DNA from: Desulfonauticus sp. 38_4375 | GTDB taxonomy: Bacteria > Desulfobacterota > Desulfovibrionia > Desulfovibrionales > Desulfonatronovibrionaceae | Direction of reading: 5' to 3' | Assembly: GCA_001507915.1 (NCBI GenBank) | Contig: LGER01000012.1 | Coordinates: forward strand, 1 to 38,792 | DNA length: 38,792 nucleotides | Shown: one piece after another, positions 32,718 to 38,792 of the stretch | How positions within the stretch are numbered: position 1 is the stretch's first letter | Layout of the letters: every line of letters begins with the position of its first letter | Translations under genes and position numbers: made by a program | Notes under the pieces: model-generated | Seen by the model: the letters and a program-made list of their open reading frames with translations, nothing else | Database searches by the model: none | What the model was told of the DNA's origin: nothing

Positions 32718-34218
32718 ATTGGACTGGCTATTGCTTTTTAAATTGACAGTCCTTTTTTCTATCCTGTTTTACTTTGCCTATCCTAATAATTATTTTAACT
32801 TTCCTCCTTTTATAATTTTATTTTTTTTGTTTTTAAATTATTACGCCTTTAAAAAAAAAAGATGTAATAAAGAAATATACTTATCTTTAGCTTTTGCTTA
32901 TTCTACTTTATTATACTGGATATATTATCCTTGTTATGTTTATGGTAATATCCCTTTTTTAATTTCTTTAATTTTTCCTTTTTTTCTTGGTTTATACTTA
33001 GCCTTATATCCTTTCTTTTACTTTTTATTCTTAAAATTTTTTTTTAAAGAAATAAATATTTTGTTTTTAAGTCTAATAGCTCCCTTATTCTGGATGTCTT
33101 TAGAAATAATAAGGGAGTTTTTATTTTCTGGGTTTTCTTGGCCAGAATTAGCTTTATGCTTTTCTCCTTATCCTTTTTTTATTCAAATAATAAAATATAC
33201 AGGAAGTAAAGGCATATCTTTTTTAATTATATTTTTATCTATTTTGTCTTTAAGTGATAAAATATATCATAAATTTATAGCTTGTTTATGTTTTTTAGCT
33301 TTTATTTTTGTAAATTTTTATTTGTTTAATTTGCCAAATAATTTTAAAAACACAAAATATATAAAAATGGTCCAAGGAAATATAGAACAAGATAAAAAAT
33401 GGGATAAAAAATATCAATTAGAAACAATTGATAAATATGTTAAGCTGTCAAGAGATGATGATTTAAGAAAAATTGATTTAATTGTCTGGCCAGAAACAGC
33501 TTTACCCTTTTATTTGCAAGAAGTAAATGAGTTATCATCCAGGGTAAAGAGTTTTGTTAAACAAGAAAATGTGTTTTTAGTTGTAGGTGCTCCAGGGTAT
33601 AGATTTGTAGATCTAAAAAAATACTATTTATATAACAGAGCTTATCTTTTATCCCCTAAGGGAACTATTTTGGATTATTATGAAAAACAAAAGCTTGTAC
33701 CCTTTGGAGAGTACTTGCCCTTTACTTTTTTATCATCCTGGTTTAGTTTTTTTTATGACGGTGTGGGAGACTTTGCACCAGGAGAAAGAACAGCTCCTCT
33801 TGTTTTTCAAAATTCCCAAGTGGGTATTTTAATTTGTTATGAGATTATTTTTTCTTCTCTTGTAGAAGAAAGGATTGGAAAGGGAGCTGAAGTTATTGTT
33901 AATATTTCTAATGATGCCTGGTTTGGTAATACTTCTGGACCTTATCAACATCTTTATTTAAGTGTTTTAAGAGCTGTTGAACAAAACAGGGCTGTAGTTA
34001 GGTGTACTAATAGTGGCATAAGTGCTTTTATTTCTCCAAAAGGAAAAATAACTAAAAAGATTGGGCTTTTTACCAGTGGAGCTATTTCAGAAAAAGTACC
34101 TTTTATAAAAGAAAAGACTTTTTTTAATAAATATTTTTACTACTTTTATAATTTACCTTTTGTTATTTTAATTGTTTTCTTTTGTTTATTTTTTGGGAGG
34201 AGAAGGTTTAATGCTTGA
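32677..34218 (+). CDS. lnt: Apolipoprotein N-acyltransferase
   Basis: A 513-residue inner-membrane enzyme that adds the third acyl chain to lipoproteins. About six to seven hydrophobic helices (20-215) precede a nitrilase-like domain with the triad E273 (WPETALPF), K339 (KQKLVPFGEYLP) and C387 (GILICYEI), plus VNISNDAWFGNT. It serves the several lipoproteins encoded nearby. The start at 32677 overlaps corC by 41 bases; TTG at 32719, right after the corC stop, is an alternative that removes the first 14 residues and leaves the first helix intact. The prfB ATG lies inside its last codons. Confidence 0.95.
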   Translation: MFTGLNFIFYPKNKLDWLLLFKLTVLFSILFYFAYPNNYFNFPPFIILFFLFLNYYAFKKKRCNKEIYLSLAFAYSTLLYWIYYPCYVYGNIPFLISLIFPFFLGLYLALYPFFYFLFLKFFFKEINILFLSLIAPLFWMSLEIIREFLFSGFSWPELALCFSPYPFFIQIIKYTGSKGISFLIIFLSILSLSDKIYHKFIACLCFLAFIFVNFYLFNLPNNFKNTKYIKMVQGNIEQDKKWDKKYQLETIDKYVKLSRDDDLRKIDLIVWPETALPFYLQEVNELSSRVKSFVKQENVFLVVGAPGYRFVDLKKYYLYNRAYLLSPKGTILDYYEKQKLVPFGEYLPFTFLSSWFSFFYDGVGDFAPGERTAPLVFQNSQVGILICYEIIFSSLVEERIGKGAEVIVNISNDAWFGNTSGPYQHLYLSVLRAVEQNRAVVRCTNSGISAFISPKGKITKKIGLFTSGAISEKVPFIKEKTFFNKYFYYFYNLPFVILIVFFCLFFGRRRFNA

Positions 34219-35324
34219 TTTAAATGAAATAAAAACAAAATCTGCTGATATTATTGCTAGATTAAATAATTTATGGAGGCGTCTTTGAGTTAGAAAAAAA
34301 AGAGGAAGAACTTGCATCTATAGAAAAAAAACTAAGCTCTCCTTCTATTTGGGAGGAGCACGAAACGCTTACTCCTATTTTAAAGCAAAAGAGAAGTTTG
34401 GAGAATTTGGTTCATAAGTGCAGGGATATTCAGAATAAAAAAGAAGATGTTTTAGTCTGGATAGAGTTATTTGAAGAAGAAGGGGTTTCAGAAGAAAACT
34501 TTAAGGAAATTGAAGAGCAGTTAAATTCGCTAAAAGCAGAATTAGACCTATTAGAAATGGAATTGCTCTTGGCAGAAGAGGAAGATAAGTCTTCTGCCAT
34601 TTTAGAAATTCATCCAGGAGCAGGAGGAATAGACGCCCAGGATTGGGCAGGTATGCTCCTTAGAATGTATCTTCGGTGGGCAGAAAGACATTCCTTTCAA
34701 GTGGAGTACTTAGATTATTTAGGCAGTGATGAAGCTGGAATCAAAAGTGTTACCTTACTAATTAAAGGTCTTTATAGTTATGGTTTTTTAAAGGGAGAAA
34801 AAGGTACGCATCGCTTAATCCGAATTTCTCCTTTTGACTCTTCTGGAAGGAGGCATACTTCTTTTGCTTCTGTAGATGTTTATCCGCAAGAAAGTGAGGA
34901 GATAGAGATAGACCTTAGAGAAGAGGATTTAGAAATAGAAGCTTTCAGGGCTGGTGGGCCTGGAGGACAACATGTGAATAAAACCAGTTCAGCAATTAGA
35001 GTTGTACACAAACCTACAGGTATTGTAGTTCAATGTCAGAATGAAAGGTCTCAATTTAAAAATAAAGAAATTGCTTTAAAAATATTAAAGGCAAAGCTTT
35101 TACAGTTGGAGCTGGATAAGAAAAGAGAAAAAAAACAAGTAGAGTATAATTCTAAGGGCCAAATATCTTTCGGGAATCAAATTAGAACCTATACTTTACA
35201 TCCTTATAAACTGGTAAAAGACCATAGGACAGGATATGAACATACAAATGTTGAAGATGTTTTAGATGGTAACTTAGATAATTTTATAAAAGAATATTTA
35301 ATTCATTTTAATATAAATGCATAA
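34211..35324 (+). CDS. prfB: Peptide chain release factor 2 with programmed +1 frameshift
   Basis: RF2, recognising UGA and UAA. Translation starts at ATG 34211, reads 25 codons to CTT (34283-34285), meets TGA (34286-34288) and continues in the +1 frame from GAG (34287). The joined product is 370 residues, close to E. coli RF2 (365). Tripeptide anticodon SPF is at 206-208 and the catalytic GGQ at 251-253 (GGPGGQHVNK). A contiguous frame beginning at TTG 34398 covers only residues 63 onward and is not the true start. GGGAGGAGAAGG upstream is a strong ribosome site. The 3' end overlaps the GGDEF gene by 8 bases. Confidence 0.95.
34275..34289 (+). promoter_or_regulatory. prfB: prfB autoregulatory +1 frameshift site
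   Basis: The stretch TGGAGGCGTCTTTGAG has an internal Shine-Dalgarno-like GGAGG three bases before the slippery CTT and an in-frame TGA, the same geometry as the E. coli prfB site. Low RF2 lets the ribosome slip forward on CUU and complete RF2; high RF2 causes termination. The base after the TGA is G rather than the usual C. Confidence 0.93.
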
Positions 35325-36129
35325 AGAATATTTAGATAAATTATATCAAGAAATTTATTCTCTGGAGAAGAGAATAATAAGAGAAGATAATTTAAACTCA
35401 GATAAGTATCTAGTTTATACTTTATTGGATAAAATAGAGGAAGTAGATAGCCTGTTAAAAAATTCCAATTTTAATAAATATAATTGGAAGTACTTGAAGT
35501 TAACAAAAAATAAATATAGTTTATCTCTAAGTATTTTTGAATTAATACAATCTTTATCTAAATCTAGAGATACTGATTATCTTACTACTCTTTATAATCG
35601 TTTGTTTTTTGAGAAAACTTTGAGTAGAGAATTGGATGATGCAATAAAATTTTCACTTCCTTTATCTTTACTTTTATTTGATATTGATAATTTTAAATTA
35701 ATTAATGATAATTATGGGCATGATGTAGGAGATATAGCGTTAAAAGAAGTGGCTTTAGCTTTAAAGGAAAGTATAAGGTCAAATGATTATGCTTGTAGAA
35801 TTGGTGGAGAAGAATTTGCTGTTATTTTAAAGGGGAGCGGGTATAAGCAAACAAGTATTATAGCTAAAAGAATTTTAGATAATATTAGAAATAAAAAAAT
35901 ATCTGCAGGTGATAAATATATAAATATTACATCATCTTGTGGTGGGGTAGTTTATTTGGGAAGAGGTAAAGTTAGCAAAGAAGAATTATTTAAACTGGCA
36001 GATATTAATTTATATAAGTCAAAAAGAGAAGGAAAAGATAAATTCTATATTTCTGTTTGGGTAAGAAAGCAAGCTACACCTTCTACTTTAGTTGGAGAGG
36101 AAGAAAAAAATATTTTGTATAAGAGCTAG
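35317..36129 (+). CDS. GGDEF-domain diguanylate cyclase
   Basis: A 270-residue soluble diguanylate cyclase making c-di-GMP from two GTP. Residues 1-80 form a helical N-terminal region I cannot assign. The GGDEF domain (about 85-245) begins DYLTTLYNRLFFEK and has the active-site GGEEF at 163-167. The inhibitory I-site RxxD is intact (R154-SN-D157, five residues before GGEEF), predicting product feedback inhibition. No sensor or membrane part is visible. The start overlaps the prfB stop region, and the MinD-like gene follows 2 bases after its stop. Confidence 0.9.
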   Translation: MHKEYLDKLYQEIYSLEKRIIREDNLNSDKYLVYTLLDKIEEVDSLLKNSNFNKYNWKYLKLTKNKYSLSLSIFELIQSLSKSRDTDYLTTLYNRLFFEKTLSRELDDAIKFSLPLSLLLFDIDNFKLINDNYGHDVGDIALKEVALALKESIRSNDYACRIGGEEFAVILKGSGYKQTSIIAKRILDNIRNKKISAGDKYINITSSCGGVVYLGRGKVSKEELFKLADINLYKSKREGKDKFYISVWVRKQATPSTLVGEEEKNILYKS

Positions 36130-36131
36130 GT

Positions 36132-36944
36132 ATGAGCAAAAATATAAGTATTTCAATATTAAGCGGAAAAGGTGGAGTAGGAAAAACAAATATTGCTTTA
36201 AATTTAGGCTATGCTTTGCATAGTCTGGAACAAAAAGTAGTAATCTTGGACTGTGACCTTGGTTTAGCTAATTTAAATATTCTTTTAGGATTAGAACCAA
36301 GTAAGAATATCCAAGATGTATTACTTGGCGATTCTCAACCAGAAGAAATTTTAATTTCTGTAGAGAAAAATCTAGATATAATTGCCTCTACTTCAGGAGT
36401 TTTGGAAATTTTAGATTTGGAAGAAGATATTCAATTTATGGTAGAAGAAAGATTACAGCCATTGCTTAGCACTTATGATTTTATTCTTTTGGATTTGGGG
36501 GCAGGAATTGGAGCCAGTACTCTTGCTTTTGCTGCGGCAACTTCTTTACGAATTATAGTTATCACTCCAGAACCAACTTCCCTTACAGATAGCTATGCTG
36601 TGATTAAGATATTAAAAAATAATTATGGGCTTAAAAATTTTTTTATAGTGGTAAACTCTGTTAGTTCAGAACAAGAAGCTAAACTATCTTTTCAACGTCT
36701 TAATACTGCTTGTGAAAAATTTTTAGGGTTGAGTTTGCTTTATCTTGGTTGGGTGCATTATGATGAAAATGTAAGCAGAGCTATACGAGAACAAAAGCCA
36801 TTTCAGAAGTTTTATTCAGATAGTTTGGCAGCTTCGGATATTTTAAAAATAGGAAAAAAACTTCTACGTCTGACAGAGAATGCCAATTCCATAAAAAAAG
36901 GCTTAAGCTTGGTAGAAGGTATAAATAAAACAAAAGAGACTTGA
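36132..36944 (+). CDS. MinD/ParA-like ATPase (FlhG/YlxH type)
   Basis: A 270-residue deviant-Walker ATPase with KGGVGKT (13-19) and the signature lysine K13, followed by LDCDLGLANLNILLG (about 39-53) and DFILLDLGAGIG. The DLGLANLNILLG segment and the C-terminal LGWVHYDENVSRAIREQKPF favour the FlhG/YlxH (MinD2) group over chromosomal ParA. FlhG sets flagellar number or position with FlhF, but no flagellar gene is in the window, so the partner is unknown. A role in placing another polar structure or responding to c-di-GMP with the upstream cyclase is possible but unproven. Confidence 0.82.
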   Translation: MSKNISISILSGKGGVGKTNIALNLGYALHSLEQKVVILDCDLGLANLNILLGLEPSKNIQDVLLGDSQPEEILISVEKNLDIIASTSGVLEILDLEEDIQFMVEERLQPLLSTYDFILLDLGAGIGASTLAFAAATSLRIIVITPEPTSLTDSYAVIKILKNNYGLKNFFIVVNSVSSEQEAKLSFQRLNTACEKFLGLSLLYLGWVHYDENVSRAIREQKPFQKFYSDSLAASDILKIGKKLLRLTENANSIKKGLSLVEGINKTKET

Positions 36945-37003
36945 TTTTATTTTTATTTTGAGTTTAAAAAGTCAAATAAGTATCAAAATAAAAGGAGAGT
37001 TTT

Positions 37004-37279
37004 ATGAATAAAAGTGATCTTATCCAAAAATTGGCTGAAGAAAAAAAACTTTCTCCTGAAGAAGCTGCTGATATTGTTAATATTTTTTTCAATTCCATGA
37101 AAGAGGCTTTGAAAGAAGGGAATAGAGTAGAAATTAGGGGGTTTGGTAGTTTTAAAATTAAGGAGTACGAAGGATATGTGGGAAGAAACCCCAAGACAGG
37201 AGAAAAAGTAGAAGTAAAACCTAAAAAACTTCCCTTTTTTAAAGTAGGAAAGGACTTAAAAGACTATTTAAATAGCTAA
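37004..37279 (+). CDS. HU-family DNA-binding protein
   Basis: A 91-residue HU/IHF-type DNA-bending protein. It has the dimerisation helices (MNKSDLIQKLAEEKKLSPEEAADIVNIF), the hallmark GFGSFKIKEYEGYVGRNPKTGE (about 47-68) and the beta-arm proline region VKPKKLPFFKVGKDLKDYL. The RNPKTGE segment is found in both HU and IHF; the sequence is closer to HU. AAGGAG lies 8 bases or so before the ATG. The next gene starts 1 base after the stop. Confidence 0.94.
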   Translation: MNKSDLIQKLAEEKKLSPEEAADIVNIFFNSMKEALKEGNRVEIRGFGSFKIKEYEGYVGRNPKTGEKVEVKPKKLPFFKVGKDLKDYLNS

Positions 37280-37280
37280 G

Positions 37281-38138
37281 ATGCTTACCTGCTTTAAAAA
37301 GGGGGTTTTTTTCCTATTTTTTTTAATTTTATTTTTGGGAGGAGAGAAAAATCTTTTTTCTTCTTCTCTAACTATTTATTATACGGCCAATAGTTATGGA
37401 GAAATAAAACCCTGTCCTTCCTGAGGAGAAAGAAGTTTTGGCGGTCTGGCCAGGAGAAAAACCTTTTTCAAGCAAATTGCAAAAGAAAATAGCCTTTTTT
37501 TGTTTGGTCCTTTTGAATTTATAGATCCTCTAGATTCTTCTAACAGCAATCTTAATCCCCTTGTAAATATTTATTCTAAGTTTCAGTATAACTTTGGAGT
37601 ATTAAGTAAAAAAGAAAAACAGCTGTTTTTAGCTAAAGGAATAAGCATACCTTCTTTTTGGAAAACTGTGGATAATGAGATAAATTTTTATCTTTTAGAT
37701 GATAAATTGGTAATCTTAGTTTTACCTTTTATTGAAGGTAAAAAAGATTTAGCTTATTTCTCTGAACAAGTAGAACAGGTTGTAAAGAAAATTGTAAATA
37801 AATATCCTTTTTTGCCACTAATAGCTATTTCTTCTTGGGGTGAATATTGGGAAGATTATTATTTACAATATTATAAACCTGATATCCCTGTTTTTTTGGG
37901 TAGTGGGCCAGGACGAGCTATAGAAGGTAGAGTAGTAAACCACGGGCGCACCCTGTGGGTTCGTCCTTACTCAAAAGGTAAGGCTGTATTCCAGATTGAT
38001 ATTACTGATTACGAAAAATATAAACAACAAAATAAGTGGCTTTACAAGGAGAATTTTTTTTGGAAAACTCACTGGCTAGGAAATAAAATTTATCCTGATC
38101 CTGAAGTAAGCAATTTTATTGAAAAGGAGTTTAGATGA
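37281..38138 (+). CDS. UshA-like selenoprotein (in-frame UGA)
   Basis: A 285-residue exported protein with a hydrophobic signal segment (about 8-20), interrupted by TGA at 37422-37424 (residue 48) and continuing in frame to TGA 38136-38138. The surrounding residues YTANSYGEIKPCPSU-GERSFGGLARRK match the N-terminal part of UshA-like (seleno)proteins of Desulfobacterota, which carry CxxC or CxxU here; in this case C45 and U48. Calcineurin-type metal ligands look eroded (TND-x-HG becomes TANSYG; no GD-x-x). A SECIS-like hairpin follows the UGA. An ORF read only from after the UGA would be a 212-residue fragment. It is directly downstream of the HU gene and overlaps dapF. Confidence 0.85.
37422..37455 (+). 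promoter_or_regulatory. UGA codon with bacterial SECIS-like hairpin (UshA-like gene)
   Basis: After UGA 37422-37424, TGGC (37439-37442) pairs with GCCA (37449-37452) around the loop GGTCTG (37443-37448); two U-G pairs and one U-A pair extend the stem to 37436 and 37455. The loop starts 18 bases after the UGA. The loop GGUCUG is the same as in the E. coli fdhF SECIS, where it contacts SelB. Folding was judged by eye. Confidence 0.75.
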
Positions 38139-38792
38139 TAGAAGAAAATCTTGTCTTTTATAAGATGCACGGAAGTGGCAATGATTTTGTTTTATTTGAT
38201 TTGCGCCAGGTAAAAGTGGCAGAGCAGGAGATGGAAGCATGGGCTAAAAAACTTTGTGCTCGAGGGTTTGGAATAGGAGCGGATGGTCTTATTTTTTTAG
38301 AACCAGAAGAAGACACTGGGGCCAGTTATAAATGGCACTTTTTTAATGCTGATGGCTCCAGAGCAGAGATGTGCGGCAATGGTTCTAGGTGCGCAGCCTG
38401 GCTGGCAGTAAAGTTAGGTTTAGCTCCCAAAGAACACACATTTTTAACTGATGCAGGTTTAATTAAAGCCCAGGTAATTGGGGAAGATGAAGTTAAGGTC
38501 CAGTTGACTCCGCCTAAAGATTTACAATTAAATATTCTCTTAGATTTAGAAAATAAAGAGTGGAAAGTTCATTTTGTAAATACTGGAGTGCCACACTGTG
38601 TAGTTTTTAGAGAAGATGTGCAAACTACTGAAGTAGCTAATTTGGGGCGTACAATTCGTTTTCATTCTCATTTTCAACCTGCAGGTACTAATGTAAACTT
38701 TGCCCAGGTAGTGGATAGAAAAAAGATTTTACTTAGAACCTATGAAAGGGGCGTGGAAGTTGAAACTTATGCCTGTGGGACTGGAGCAGCAG
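38135..38792 (+). CDS. dapF: Diaminopimelate epimerase, N-terminal part
   Basis: The first 219 codons of dapF, cut by the window end. DapF converts LL- to meso-diaminopimelate for lysine and peptidoglycan synthesis. The substrate motif MHGSGNDFVLFD (11-22) and both catalytic cysteines are present: C80 (EMCGNGSRC) and C214 (ACGTGAA). The ATG overlaps the stop of the UshA-like gene (ATGA), so the two are coupled. About 60 residues remain beyond the window. Confidence 0.96.
   Translation, partial: MIEENLVFYKMHGSGNDFVLFDLRQVKVAEQEMEAWAKKLCARGFGIGADGLIFLEPEEDTGASYKWHFFNADGSRAEMCGNGSRCAAWLAVKLGLAPKEHTFLTDAGLIKAQVIGEDEVKVQLTPPKDLQLNILLDLENKEWKVHFVNTGVPHCVVFREDVQTTEVANLGRTIRFHSHFQPAGTNVNFAQVVDRKKILLRTYERGVEVETYACGTGAA

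Noticed and set aside
32851-32860. A10 run in lnt as a programmed slippage site
   Set aside because: It falls inside the membrane domain where a short product would make no functional sense; it is more likely chance in AT-rich DNA and serves as a caution for the dnaX case.
34398-35324. RF2 starting at TTG 34398
   Set aside because: It would lack 62 residues of the N-terminal domain; the upstream ATG, ribosome site and CTT-TGA frameshift site explain the full-length protein.
36958-36986. Promoter-like TTGAGT-17-TATCAA before the HU gene
   Set aside because: A start site at the expected distance would cut into the ribosome-binding sequence; too weak to annotate.
37500-38138. A separate 212-residue gene starting at 37500
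   Set aside because: It lies in the same frame as an upstream ATG at 37281, interrupted only by a UGA with a SECIS-like hairpin, and the conserved UshA-like N-terminus and signal peptide lie upstream.
1-38792. CRISPR arrays, IS elements, prophage genes, tRNA or rRNA genes
   Set aside because: No regularly spaced repeats, transposase or integrase motifs, or recognisable tRNA/rRNA segments were seen; intergenic gaps are all shorter than 170 bases.

Overview
The window looks like a piece of chromosome from a low-GC (AT-rich), Gram-negative, anaerobic bacterium, most likely a sulfate-reducer-type member of the Desulfobacterota (Desulfovibrionales-like; low-GC genera such as Desulfothermus or Desulfonauticus would fit). 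The clues are a Ccm system with a Cys-type CcmE, a 2-oxoacid:acceptor oxidoreductase gamma subunit, a PxxKW cysteine-rich protein, a HesB-like selenoprotein, a UshA-like selenoprotein and Mla/Lnt outer-membrane functions. The taxonomic call is inference from gene content. I saw no rRNA or tRNA gene, IS element, phage gene or CRISPR array.

Layout. 1-3.9 kb: end of der, then ilvE-dnaX-ybaB-recR and an oxidoreductase gamma subunit, closed by a strong terminator. 3.9-6.3 kb: a B12-binding/radical SAM protein and a CNNM/CBS membrane protein. 6.3-11.3 kb: a c-type cytochrome maturation operon, ccmE-F-A-B-C-D plus a TPR protein, without ccmG or ccmH. 11.35-16.2 kb: a branched-chain amino acid ABC importer (livJ, tandem hairpins, livHMGF). 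16.2-22.3 kb: guaB-guaA-tatB-tatC-hisB-lipoprotein-hisA, tightly packed. 22.3-24.0 kb: two minus-strand genes, a LysM protein and an unknown 111-residue protein. 24.2-24.8 kb: a HesB-like selenoprotein and a PxxKW protein with their own terminator. 24.85-27.9 kb: an M20 metallopeptidase and mnmG. 27.9-31.9 kb: a very AT-rich envelope block with a MlaE-like permease, an ABC-ATPase-like protein that has lost its catalytic motifs, a MlaD-like MCE protein, a lipoprotein and a PilZ protein. 31.9-36.9 kb: corC-lnt-prfB, a GGDEF diguanylate cyclase and a MinD/FlhG-like ATPase. 37.0-38.8 kb: an HU protein, a UshA-like selenoprotein and the start of dapF.

The most striking theme is recoding. Two genes carry an in-frame UGA that fits selenocysteine, each with a bacterial SECIS-like hairpin directly downstream. 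prfB has the classic +1 frameshift at CUU UGA. dnaX has an A10 run where slippage in either direction stops within three codons, which would give a short gamma-like form. Simple ORF calling breaks or shortens the two selenoprotein genes and prfB; they are given here at full length. The second theme is the Mla-like block, whose nucleotide-binding subunit keeps the ABC fold pattern but lacks Walker A, Q-loop, full signature, Walker B and H-switch residues.
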